Shown: one piece after another, positions 1 to 6,086 of the stretch
Layout of the letters: every line of letters starts with the position of its first letter
Position numbering within the stretch: position 1 is the stretch's first letter
Source of the DNA: an uncultured Bacteroidales bacterium
Lineage (GTDB): Bacteria > Bacteroidota > Bacteroidia > Bacteroidales > Bacteroidaceae
Direction of reading: 5' to 3'
DNA: 6,759 bases
Assembly: GCA_902783615.1 (NCBI GenBank)
Contig: CACZRQ010000077.1
Coordinates: 1-6,759, forward strand
Position numbers and translations under genes: made by a program
Notes under the pieces: generated by a model
The model's database searches: none
Seen by the model: the letters and a program-made list of their open reading frames with translations, nothing else
Told to the model about the DNA's origin: nothing

Positions 1-1
1 A

Positions 2-121
2 TGCGATACCGATGATACTGGTCGCATCATTGCGCGCAGGGCTGGCAGTTTTACTGTTTGGGCAAAGTCTAACGACGGTACCGATGTAGCTGCTTCCTGC
101 GAGGTTACTATCATACAATAA
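2..121 (+). CDS. C-terminal end of a bacterial Ig-like (Big_2) domain protein, partial
   Basis: An open frame enters from the left edge and ends at TAA 119-121, giving 39 residues that finish in GSFTVWAKSNDG..ASCEVTIIQ. This matches the last beta-strands of Big_2 (BIG2 fold) repeats: a 'G-x-x-T/V-I/V' strand, a turn rich in D/G/N, then a 'CxVTV'-like final strand. Such domains are stalks or adhesive modules of secreted and surface proteins, which are abundant in Bacteroidales. The N-terminal part, any signal peptide and any anchoring domain lie outside the window, so the parent protein cannot be named. The gene converges on uvrB, with a hairpin between the two. The domain call rests on pattern resemblance over a short stretch. 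Confidence 0.7.
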   Translation, partial: CDTDDTGRIIARRAGSFTVWAKSNDGTDVAASCEVTIIQ

Positions 122-180
122 AAAACGAAATCTAAATCCTTATATATTGTCATACACGTTATATTAAGATTTGGATGACA

Positions 181-210
181 GCTGCGCTCAGTAGTGATAC
201 TGGGCGCAGC
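181..210. terminator. Hairpin terminator between the convergent Big_2 gene and uvrB
   Basis: GCTGCGCTCAGTA and TACTGGGCGCAGC form a 13-bp stem, with one position that is a G-U wobble in RNA, around a GTGA tetraloop. On the plus strand it is followed by CATTTTATT, a modest U-tract. On the minus strand the following bases (TGTCATCC) are not U-rich. It therefore fits best as the terminator of the rightward gene ending at 121, although the hairpin is also 33 bases past the uvrB stop and may serve both. Confidence 0.75.
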
Positions 211-242
211 CATTTTATTCCATTAAGTTTCCTTCAATACAT

Positions 243-2306
243 TCATTTGTTTTTCAAAATCTCTTCCATTCGGAAGATCTCATCACGATACTGTGCAGCC
301 TGGATGAAATCCCACTTTTCGGCTGCCTTTCGCATCAGCTTCTTGGTCTGCTCAATGCTCTTAGCCAGCTGTTCGCGACTCATATATTGCACGATAGGGT
401 CGGCTGCCACAGAGGTAGTGCCCACCTGTTCGATGTATGGGCGAGGCCCCGACAGTTCGTCTTTGCGGCGACTGATAGTACCCTTGGCCTCTTCGGTAGC
501 ATCGATGTTGGGCGCAAATACATCAAGGTTCTTTCCCTTCACAATCTGCTTTGGTGTGATGCCGTTCTCCTCATTGTATTTCAGCTGCTTCTCGCGACGA
601 CGCATGGTCTCGTCTATGGTTTGCTGCATGCTTCCTGTAATCCTGTCGGCATACATGATGACGAGTCCGTTCACATTACGTGCCGCACGGCCAGCAGTCT
701 GTGTCAAGGCACGATAGGAACGCAGGAAGCCTTCCTTGTCGGCGTCGAGGATGGCTACCAGTGAAACCTCGGGCAGGTCGAGTCCTTCGCGCAGCAGACC
801 TACACCAATCAGCACATCGATGAGCCCTTCGCGTAGGTCGGACATAATCTTCACTCGTTCAAGGGTATCCACCTCGCTGTGTATATAGGTGCATCGAACA
901 TCGCGTTCCTGCAGGAACTGCGCCAGCTCCTCTGCCATTCGCTTGGTGAGCGTGACAACCAGCACTCGTTCGTCTTTCTCTACTCGTTGCTGAATCTCCT
1001 CCATCAGATCGTCCACCTCGTTAGCCAACGGACGTATCTCGATGGGTGGGTCGAGGAGTCCAGTTGGGCGGATAAGTTGTTCCACCACAATGCCTTCGCT
1101 CTGCTCCAGCTCATAATCGTCGGGGGTAGCGCTGACGTAAATCACCTGTTTGGCCAGCTCCTGGAACTCCTCGAACTTCAGTGGACGATTGTCCTTGGCA
1201 GCAGGCAGGCGGAAGCCATAATCCACCAGGTTGTTCTTGCGCCCCTGGTCACCGTTATACATTGCCTTGAGCTGAGGAATGGAGGCATGACTCTCATCGA
1301 TGACGATGAGAAAATCGTTGGGGAAGAAGTCGAGCAGGCAGTAGGGGCGTGAGCCTGCGGGACGTCCGTCGAAGTAGCGGGAATAATTCTCGATGCCAGA
1401 GCAATGACCCAGTTCACGGATCATTTCCAAATCGTAGGTAACGCGTTCGTACAAGCGTTTTGCCTCAAGAATTTTGCCTTGTTCCTCAAAGAATTGCACC
1501 TGTTTGCTCAAGTCATCCTCTATCTCGTGGATAGCCCTCTGGATTGAGTCCTTGGTAGTCATGAACAAGTTGGCAGGATATATCTTGTAGTCGCTGAAGC
1601 TGCCTGTGGTGCGACCCGTAATCAGATCCACTTCCTCGATGCTTTCCACCTCATCGCCCCAGAACACGATGCGCAGGATGGTGTCGGCGTATGCTAAAGC
1701 GATATCCACCGTATCGCCTCTGACGCGGAAATTGCCGCGATTCAGCTCCACATCGTTGCGCACATACAGGCTATCCACCAGCTGACGCAGGAACACGTTA
1801 CGGGTAAACGAGGAGCCCTGCTTCACTTCGATGACATTGTTGTAGAAGTCGGATGGATTGCCCATGCCATAGATGCACGACACCGATGATACCACGATGA
1901 CATCGTTGCGTCCAGAGAGTAGGGAGGAAGTGGCTGCCAAGCGAAGCTTATCTATTTCAGCGTTGATAGCCAGGTCTTTCTCGATGTAGGTGTCGGAGCT
2001 GGGTACGTAGGCCTCTGGCTGATAATAGTCGTAGTACGACACATAATACTCCACTGCATTGTTGGGGAAGAAACTCTTGAACTCGCTGTAGAGTTGAGCC
2101 GCCAGCGTCTTGTTGTGGCTCAGAATCAGCGTAGGTTTGTTGATGTTGGCAATCACGTTGGCGATGGTAAAGGTCTTGCCAGAACCTGTAACACCCAAGA
2201 GTGTCTGGGCTGGCATACCGTCGAGCACTCCCTGTGTGAGCTGCTGGATAGCTTCAGGCTGGTCGCCTGTAGGCTTGAAAGCCGATGTTAGTTCAAATTT
2301 GTTCAT
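243..2306 (-). CDS. uvrB: UvrABC excinuclease subunit B
   Basis: UvrB is the damage-verifying helicase-like subunit of nucleotide excision repair. UvrA loads it at a lesion, and it recruits UvrC for dual incision. The 687-residue product is close to the family's usual length (about 670-680). Visible landmarks, in order: Walker A GVTGSGKT (38-45); the tyrosine-rich beta-hairpin region YYVSYYDYYQPEAY (87-100) that clamps one DNA strand; DESH Walker B (337-340); helicase motif III VSATP (391-395); the REGLDLPEVSLVAILDADKE block (506-525); motif VI QTAGRAAR (536-543); and a C-terminal UVR domain (about 645-682) that contacts UvrC. The ATG at 2306 fits the conserved N-terminus (F-x-P-TGDQP) and lies just downstream of a good promoter. 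It is transcribed alone, divergently from bamD. One oddity is GVGLLREGLD at 501-510, where family members usually have GVNLLREGLD. Confidence 0.98.
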   Translation of the reverse strand: MNKFELTSAFKPTGDQPEAIQQLTQGVLDGMPAQTLLGVTGSGKTFTIANVIANINKPTLILSHNKTLAAQLYSEFKSFFPNNAVEYYVSYYDYYQPEAYVPSSDTYIEKDLAINAEIDKLRLAATSSLLSGRNDVIVVSSVSCIYGMGNPSDFYNNVIEVKQGSSFTRNVFLRQLVDSLYVRNDVELNRGNFRVRGDTVDIALAYADTILRIVFWGDEVESIEEVDLITGRTTGSFSDYKIYPANLFMTTKDSIQRAIHEIEDDLSKQVQFFEEQGKILEAKRLYERVTYDLEMIRELGHCSGIENYSRYFDGRPAGSRPYCLLDFFPNDFLIVIDESHASIPQLKAMYNGDQGRKNNLVDYGFRLPAAKDNRPLKFEEFQELAKQVIYVSATPDDYELEQSEGIVVEQLIRPTGLLDPPIEIRPLANEVDDLMEEIQQRVEKDERVLVVTLTKRMAEELAQFLQERDVRCTYIHSEVDTLERVKIMSDLREGLIDVLIGVGLLREGLDLPEVSLVAILDADKEGFLRSYRALTQTAGRAARNVNGLVIMYADRITGSMQQTIDETMRRREKQLKYNEENGITPKQIVKGKNLDVFAPNIDATEEAKGTISRRKDELSGPRPYIEQVGTTSVAADPIVQYMSREQLAKSIEQTKKLMRKAAEKWDFIQAAQYRDEIFRMEEILKNK

Positions 2307-2324
2307 ACTAAAAAATTAAGCTAA

Positions 2325-2355
2325 CGAAGGTAGAGAATAGTTTTGAAATATGCAA
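2325..2355 (-). promoter_or_regulatory. uvrB promoter (Bacteroidetes type)
   Basis: Read on the minus strand, TTGC (2355-2352) is followed after 19 bases by TACCTTCG (2332-2325). This is one mismatch from the Bacteroidetes -7 consensus TAnnTTTG, at the consensus 19-21 spacing from a TTTG-like -33 box. The expected transcription start leaves a leader of only about 10-15 bases before the uvrB ATG. I see no clear LexA-like operator. Confidence 0.6.
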
Positions 2356-2391
2356 GTATTTGCGTCTTTTTGTTTTTTTAAGAGGTAAGAT

Positions 2392-2423
2392 TTTGCATTA
2401 TTCATAGAATAATACTACCTTTG
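2392..2423 (+). promoter_or_regulatory. Promoter of the bamD-omega-DUF4293 operon
   Basis: TTTG (2392-2395), a 20-base spacer and TACCTTTG (2416-2423) match both halves of the Bacteroidetes primary-sigma promoter exactly. Transcription should begin around 2428-2431. That puts the ATG at 2433 almost at the 5' end and the preferred bamD ATG (2454) about 25 bases in. The spacer contains a perfect dyad, annotated separately. Confidence 0.8.
2397..2413. promoter_or_regulatory. Dyad inside the bamD promoter spacer (possible operator)
   Basis: ATTATTC-ATA-GAATAAT is a perfect 7-bp inverted repeat with a 3-base centre. It fills nearly the whole spacer between the -33 box (ends 2395) and the -7 box (starts 2416). 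The position is ideal for a dimeric repressor or for a promoter-twisting activator. The sequence is A/T-rich, so chance is possible, and no regulator is identified. Confidence 0.35.
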
Positions 2424-2453
2424 CACCCAATTATGGACTTTTTCAATTTGAAG

Positions 2454-3296
2454 ATGAAGAAAAATTACATCATATTGTTGCTGACAGCCCTGCTTTTCTC
2501 GTCGTGTGGCAGTTTCACCAACCTCTACAAACACATGACAAAGGATAGGGATTACGACTACATGTATGAGGCTGCGAAGGAGTACTATGTGGCTGGAGAT
2601 TACGATAAAGCCATTCTTTTGCTGAATGATGTGATTACCATTCTGAAGGGTTCAGACAGAGGTGAGGAATCGGTTTACATGCTGGCGATGAGCTATTTGA
2701 AGAATAAGGAGTATGACATTGCTGCACAGTCGTTCCAACAGTATTATACTTCTTATCCAAGGGGAACTTATACTGAGTTTGCCAGATTCTATGCTGGCAA
2801 GGCTCTATGGATATCAACCCCTGAAGCTCAACTGGACCAGAGTGATACCTATCAGGCCATTCAGGAGTTGCAGCTGTACTTGGAGTTCTTCCCCAACTCG
2901 CGTTATCGTGAAGAGGCACAAAATATAATCTTCGATGCGCAGGATAAGCTGGTGGAGAAGGAACTGAATGCGGCAAAGTTGTATTACAACTTGGGCAGCT
3001 ACCTGGGTAACAATTTCCAGAGCTGTGTGATTTGTGCCCAGAACGCATTGAAGGACTATCCTTACACCCGTTATCGTGAGGATCTGGCGTTGCTGGTGAT
3101 GAAGGCCAAGTATGAGTTGGCGTACAACAGTGTGCTGTCAAGAAAGGCTGAGCGTTACCGCGATGCGGTGGATGAATGCTACGCTTTCAAGAACGAATAT
3201 AGTGAAAGCGCTAACGTAAAGCTGGCCGATGAGCTGCTGAAGAAGTCGGAGGCAGCCCTGAAGGATTTGCCCGATGATTTAGTTGACGACGAATAA
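2454..3296 (+). CDS. bamD: Outer membrane protein assembly factor BamD (lipoprotein)
   Basis: BamD is the essential lipoprotein of the BAM complex. It sits on the periplasmic face of the outer membrane and helps BamA fold beta-barrel proteins. The 280-residue product starts with a lipoprotein signal peptide: MKKNYIILLLTALLFSSC, with the lipidated Cys at 18. Tandem helix pairs of TPR type follow, with TPR-like signatures such as AAKEYYVAGDYDKAILLLNDVI (about 40-62), YMLAMSYLKNKEYDIAAQSFQQYYTSYP (about 75-102), IQELQLYLEFFPNSRYREEA and CAQNALKDYPYTRYREDLALLVM. These 'YP-S/T-RYREDA' repeats are characteristic of BamD. I chose the ATG at 2454 because it gives a normal signal peptide. The upstream TTG (2421) lies inside the -7 box, and the ATG at 2433 would be nearly leaderless. 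It is the first gene of a three-gene operon. Confidence 0.93.
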   Translation: MKKNYIILLLTALLFSSCGSFTNLYKHMTKDRDYDYMYEAAKEYYVAGDYDKAILLLNDVITILKGSDRGEESVYMLAMSYLKNKEYDIAAQSFQQYYTSYPRGTYTEFARFYAGKALWISTPEAQLDQSDTYQAIQELQLYLEFFPNSRYREEAQNIIFDAQDKLVEKELNAAKLYYNLGSYLGNNFQSCVICAQNALKDYPYTRYREDLALLVMKAKYELAYNSVLSRKAERYRDAVDECYAFKNEYSESANVKLADELLKKSEAALKDLPDDLVDDE

Positions 3297-3320
3297 CATT
3301 TTAATTTTTACATAAAGTTT

Positions 3321-3662
3321 ATGGATTACAAGAAAACGAATGCTGCTACCACCACAGTGACAAGAGATGTGGTTCAGCTGTGCGAGGATACTGGTAATAT
3401 CTACGAGACTGTTGCCATTATCGGTAAGCGTGCCAATCAGATTAGCGTGGAGATTAAGAACGACCTGTCGAAGAAATTGGCTGAGTTTGCTTCTTACAGC
3501 GACAATCTGGAGGAAGTGTTTGAAAACCGTGAGCAGATTGAAATCTCTCGCTACTACGAGAAGTTGCCAAAGCCTACCTTGATTGCTACACAAGAGTATA
3601 TGGAAGGCAAGATTTATTACCGCAATCCTGCCAAGGATAAGCAAAACATGGAAGATTTTTAA
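3321..3662 (+). CDS. rpoZ: DNA-directed RNA polymerase omega subunit (Bacteroidetes Rpb6-like family)
   Basis: The omega subunit is a small core RNA polymerase subunit that helps fold and stabilise beta-prime. The 113-residue product has the family signature TGNIYETVAIIGKRANQI at 24-41, equivalent to the N..E....I..RA.Q. helix shared by omega and eukaryotic Rpb6. A helical stretch NDLSKKLAEFASYSDNLEEVFENREQIEISRYYEKLPKPTL follows, strongly reminiscent of Bacteroidales omega proteins. The start follows the bamD stop by 24 A/T-rich bases without a Shine-Dalgarno sequence, as is normal in this phylum. Its stop overlaps the next gene's ATG by one base. Placement behind bamD makes transcription from the bamD promoter likely. 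No separate promoter is evident in the 24-base gap. Confidence 0.9.
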   Translation: MDYKKTNAATTTVTRDVVQLCEDTGNIYETVAIIGKRANQISVEIKNDLSKKLAEFASYSDNLEEVFENREQIEISRYYEKLPKPTLIATQEYMEGKIYYRNPAKDKQNMEDF

Positions 3663-4117
3663 TGATACAACGTATTCAATCAGTTTATTGGCTGGTCATC
3701 ACCATATTGCTGGTGGTGACCATGTTGTCTCCAATCGGCTTCTTTACAGAAGCGGGTGGGGCGTTCGACGATGTCTTTAAGCCTTTGGGTGTTACCATGG
3801 CTTCTGGAGGTTATCAGAGCACTTGGGGCTTGTTTGCCATTCTGCTGCTGAATGCGGTGGTGGCGTTTGCTACTATTTTCTTATATAAGAACCGCATGCT
3901 GCAGGTAAGAATGTCGGTGTTCAGCGCTTTGCTGCAGGTGGGTTATTATGTGGCTGCCGGCGTGTTTATCTATATGCTGAAAGAGGATTTGCAGGCTGCA
4001 TTCCGTCCAGGATGGGCATTGGCATTACCTTTCGTGTGTATGATTCTGAATTATCTGGCTTGGCGCGCCACCTATGCTGATGAGGTGATGGTGAGAGCGT
4101 CGGAACGCCTGCGTTGA
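3662..4117 (+). CDS. DUF4293 family four-helix membrane protein
   Basis: The 151-residue protein begins MIQRIQSVYWL, the hallmark N-terminus of DUF4293 proteins, which are restricted largely to Bacteroidetes and have no established function. Four hydrophobic segments are visible: about 8-28, 54-76, 87-106 and 117-136. A short extracytoplasmic loop with FKPLGVTMASGG lies between the first two, and a charged tail (DEVMVRASERLR) follows the last. The ATG shares its A with the omega stop codon (TAATG), an arrangement that favours translational coupling, so omega and this protein are probably made in step. A strong terminator begins two bases after the stop. The family assignment is by recognition of the N-terminus and topology. 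The biochemical role is unknown. Confidence 0.85.
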   Translation: MIQRIQSVYWLVITILLVVTMLSPIGFFTEAGGAFDDVFKPLGVTMASGGYQSTWGLFAILLLNAVVAFATIFLYKNRMLQVRMSVFSALLQVGYYVAAGVFIYMLKEDLQAAFRPGWALALPFVCMILNYLAWRATYADEVMVRASERLR

Positions 4118-4118
4118 T

Positions 4119-4156
4119 ATTAAAAATAGGCTGCAGGAATGCAGCCTATTTTTAAT
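4119..4156 (+). terminator. Rho-independent terminator of the bamD operon
   Basis: ATTAAAAATAGGCTGCA and its exact complement TGCAGCCTATTTTTAAT form a 17-bp perfect stem around a GGAA tetraloop. The descending arm carries the T-run. It starts two bases after the DUF4293 stop codon. Being symmetrical (A-run on one side, T-run on the other), it could also stop leftward transcription. Confidence 0.9.
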
Positions 4157-4161
4157 TGAGA

Positions 4162-4250
4162 AACTTGGCAAAGCCAAGTTATGAAAAAACGCACAGCGTT
4201 TTTGATATCTTCAAATTGCGATGGCAATTACTAAATTATGAGCTTGCTCA
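4162..4250. repeat. Cluster of four short-loop stem-loops between two terminators
   Basis: Four separate perfect inverted repeats follow one another. AACTTGGC-AAA-GCCAAGTT is at 4162-4180, AAAAACGC-ACA-GCGTTTTT at 4185-4203, AATTGC-GATG-GCAATT at 4214-4229 and TGAGC-TT-GCTCA at 4239-4250. Linkers are 4-10 bases. They differ in sequence but share the tight-loop design, and no gene lies here. No flanking GTAG tetranucleotides, as in classical REP/RAYT systems, are present. The arrangement suggests an extragenic palindrome cluster or a degraded element. Function is unknown. Confidence 0.6.
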
Positions 4251-4261
4251 AATACTCAATG

Positions 4262-4290
4262 AAAAGAAGCAGCTGAAGCTGCTTCTTTTT
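4262..4290. terminator. Bidirectional terminator at the 3' end of the zinc peptidase gene
   Basis: AAAAGAAGCAGC and GCTGCTTCTTTT form a 12-bp perfect stem around a TGAA loop, followed on the plus strand by a further T and ATTTTAT. On the minus strand it lies four bases beyond the peptidase stop codon and is followed by a run of four T. It most likely terminates the leftward gene and backs up the rightward operon terminator. Confidence 0.85.
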
Positions 4291-4293
4291 ATT

Positions 4294-5157
4294 TTATAGG
4301 TCGTTGAAATTCACGCTGAAAGTGTCGCCTTTGTTGAGGTCGCCTGTGCGCAGACCCAAGGTGAGCCACTTCTGGCGTTGCTTAGATGAACCGTGGTTGA
4401 ACGACTCAGGTACGGCGTAGCCGCGTGCTTTCTTCTGCAGATAGTCGTCGCCAATCACAGCGGCACAGTTGATGGCTTCTTCCAAGTCGCCAGCCTCCAA
4501 CGAGCCAAACATCTGGTTGTCGTGATAAGCCCAAACGCCTGCGTAGAAGTCGGCCTGCAACTCAATGCGCACACTCATGCGGTTACTCTCAGTCTCACTC
4601 ATGCGGGCCATCTGGCTGTGAGCCTTATCCAGTGTGCCCAACAGGTGCTGCACATGATGACCCACCTCGTGGGCAATCACATAGGCGTATGCAAAGTCGC
4701 CATCGGCTCCCAGCGACTGTTTCATCTCGCTGAAGAACGACAAGTCAATGTACAACGATTCGTCGGCAGAGCAATAGAATGGACCCACCTGTGAGGTAGC
4801 ACCACCGCAGGCTGTCTTCACACTACCCGTAAACAGCACCATCTTAGGTGGTTTGTAGGTTCTGCCATACTGCTTGAACACCTTGGTCCACACATCCTCT
4901 GTGCCTGCCAGAATCTGACTGGAGAACTGTGCAAGAGCTTGTTCTTCGGCTGTAAACTCACGGTTGTTCTCCGTCTGAGTGGTAGTCATGCTACCCAAAT
5001 CGGCATTTGTCAACACACTCAACGGGTTACCACCCATAAACCAAGTAATCAGGGCAACGATAATCAAGCTGCCGATACCCAGACCGGCCTTGCCGCCACC
5101 ACTCATTTTACGACGATCGTCCACATTGGAACTCTCGCGTCTTCCGTCCATTTTCAT
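4294..5157 (-). CDS. Membrane-anchored neutral zinc metallopeptidase (YpfJ/PF04228 family)
   Basis: The 287-residue product opens with the family's typical cytoplasmic stretch DGRRESSNVDDRR (4-16). One transmembrane helix follows a glycine-rich segment (about 25-42, GLGIGSLIIVALITWFMGG), leaving the catalytic part outside the cytoplasm. The zincin motif HEVGHH is at 163-168, with H163 and H167 as zinc ligands and E164 as catalytic base. ELQADFYAG (199-207) probably supplies the third acidic ligand. Two cysteines in TACGGA (117) and YCSAD (129) could pair, and NHGSSKQRQKW (254-264) is the conserved C-terminal motif. Substrates of this family are not established. The true start may be M3 (position 5151), which gives the more typical MDGRRES start; M1 is kept because neither has a ribosome binding site. 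It is a single gene with its own promoter, divergent from the OmpA-family lipoprotein gene. Confidence 0.92.
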   Translation of the reverse strand: MKMDGRRESSNVDDRRKMSGGGKAGLGIGSLIIVALITWFMGGNPLSVLTNADLGSMTTTQTENNREFTAEEQALAQFSSQILAGTEDVWTKVFKQYGRTYKPPKMVLFTGSVKTACGGATSQVGPFYCSADESLYIDLSFFSEMKQSLGADGDFAYAYVIAHEVGHHVQHLLGTLDKAHSQMARMSETESNRMSVRIELQADFYAGVWAYHDNQMFGSLEAGDLEEAINCAAVIGDDYLQKKARGYAVPESFNHGSSKQRQKWLTLGLRTGDLNKGDTFSVNFNDL

Positions 5158-5191
5158 ATTTTACGAAATTTTTAAAGTACAACATTTAGTG

Positions 5192-5199
5192 CAAATTTA
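5192..5199 (-). promoter_or_regulatory. -7 box for the zinc peptidase gene
   Basis: On the minus strand TAAATTTG is an exact match to TAnnTTTG, about 35 bases upstream of the ATG. The -33 region has only TTAG at 21-base spacing, so the -33 half is weak. Position and orientation support it as the promoter. Confidence 0.55.
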
Positions 5200-5284
5200 C
5201 ACAAATAATTGGCATAATAGCTAAAAAAAGCGCAAAAAAGTAAAAAATAGTGGCAGTAAAGGACAAAAAATGGCGTTAAAGATG

Positions 5285-5292
5285 TATATTTG
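5285..5292 (+). promoter_or_regulatory. -7 box for the OmpA-family lipoprotein gene
   Basis: TATATTTG matches TAnnTTTG exactly and lies 34 bases before the chosen ATG. No TTTG is present at -33 (the bases there are GGACA). Upstream, however, are four A-tracts of 6-7 bases (5223-5229, 5234-5239, 5242-5247, 5265-5270) that could act as an UP-like or bent-DNA element. The box also argues against the longer reading frame that begins at 5270, since that start would be upstream of the transcript. Confidence 0.6.
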
Positions 5293-5326
5293 CAGAGTAA
5301 ATACTAATAATAAACGAAAGAAAAAG

Positions 5327-6010
5327 ATGAAAAAGACAAAGATTTCAGCTTACATGTTGAGTGCTGCCCTGCTGCTTTCCAGCTGTGGCACGATGAATAA
5401 CACAGCTAAAGGTACTGCCATCGGTGGTGGCGGTGGTGCTGCAGTAGGTGCCATCATTGGCGGTTTGATAGGTAATGGCAAGGGAGCCCTGATTGGTGCA
5501 GCTATCGGTGGTGCAGTTGGTGCTGGAACAGGTGCTGTGATTGGTCGCAAGATGGACAAGAAGGCAGCTGCTGCAGCTCAGATTGAGGGCGCAGAGGTGG
5601 AGAAGGTGCAGGATTCCAATGGTCTGGATGCTGTAAAGGTGACTTTCGATTCTGGCATCCTGTTTGGCTTCAACTCTTCCGCTCTGAGCAGCGAGTCTAT
5701 GAACTCTTTGAAGGAGTTGGCAGGTATTCTGGCTGAGGACAAGACTACCGATGTGGCTATTGTGGGTCATACTGATAAAGTGGGTACTTACGATGCCAAC
5801 ATTAAGGTTTCCAACCAGCGCGCTAAGTCTGTGGAGACTTACCTGAAGCAGTGTGGTGTACCTAATTCTCAGTTCAAGATGGTTGAGGGTGTGGGTTACG
5901 ACCAGTATGATGAAAGCAAGACTGCTGCCGAGAATCGCCGCGTTGAGATTTTCATGTATGCCAGCGAGAAGATGATTGAGGAAGCAAAGGCAGAAGCTGC
6001 TGCTCAATAA
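5327..6010 (+). CDS. OmpA-family lipoprotein with glycine-zipper domain (YiaD-like)
   Basis: The 227-residue protein has three parts. A lipoprotein signal peptide (MKKTKISAYMLSAALLLSSC) has its lipidated Cys at 20. A glycine-zipper segment (about 29-73) has repeated GAxIGG/GAxxG steps, probably packing as a membrane-associated helical hairpin. A C-terminal OmpA-like domain covers about 104-212. In the last, GHTD (D150) and NQRA (R165), 15 residues apart, correspond to the Asp/Arg pair that grips the diaminopimelate of peptidoglycan in OmpA proteins, and ENRRVEIF (202-209) is the conserved final strand. It should sit in the outer membrane and bind the cell wall, aiding envelope integrity. The ATG at 5327 follows an A/G-rich stretch and gives a standard signal peptide; upstream in-frame codons would bury it. 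The tail is Ala/Glu/Lys rich. Gene symbol uncertain. Confidence 0.93.
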   Translation: MKKTKISAYMLSAALLLSSCGTMNNTAKGTAIGGGGGAAVGAIIGGLIGNGKGALIGAAIGGAVGAGTGAVIGRKMDKKAAAAAQIEGAEVEKVQDSNGLDAVKVTFDSGILFGFNSSALSSESMNSLKELAGILAEDKTTDVAIVGHTDKVGTYDANIKVSNQRAKSVETYLKQCGVPNSQFKMVEGVGYDQYDESKTAAENRRVEIFMYASEKMIEEAKAEAAAQ

Positions 6011-6031
6011 TTCCTATTTATAAATATAGGT

Positions 6032-6086
6032 GTGCTTACCGTAAGGCTGCTCTGATTCAGGGCAGCCTTGTTGCTTTCGTAAGCAC
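6032..6086 (+). terminator. Nested stem-loop terminator of the OmpA-family gene
   Basis: An inner hairpin pairs AAGGCTGCTCTG with CAGGGCAGCCTT (6043-6069) over a 3-base loop, with one G-U wobble. It is followed by GTTGCTTTCG. An outer 8-bp pair, GTGCTTAC (6032-6039) and GTAAGCAC (6079-6086), encloses it. The inner hairpin alone is a plausible intrinsic terminator with a weak U-tract. A weaker 5-bp repeat CCTAT/ATAGG (6013-6030) precedes it. Confidence 0.7.

Noticed and set aside
175..717. 180-codon open frame on the plus strand
   Set aside because: It is antisense to the C-terminal part of uvrB, has no recognisable domain and begins within the terminator region.
879..1352. 157-codon plus-strand frame opposite uvrB
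   Set aside because: Shadow of the uvrB coding sequence; low-complexity Leu/His-rich translation and no promoter.
2421..2453. Upstream starts for bamD (TTG 2421, ATG 2433)
   Set aside because: The TTG is inside the -7 promoter box and the ATG at 2433 would be almost leaderless. Both add residues before an otherwise standard lipoprotein signal peptide.
4162..4250. Classical REP sequences of RAYT type
   Set aside because: The hairpins lack adjacent GTAG tetranucleotides and do not share one sequence, so the specific REP label is not supported.
5270..5326. Upstream start for the OmpA-family lipoprotein
   Set aside because: It precedes the TATATTTG promoter box and would put 19 charged residues before the signal peptide.
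5345..6007. 220-codon minus-strand frame opposite the OmpA-family gene
   Set aside because: Shadow of a clear OmpA lipoprotein gene; the Ser/Thr/Cys-rich translation arises from its glycine and alanine codons.
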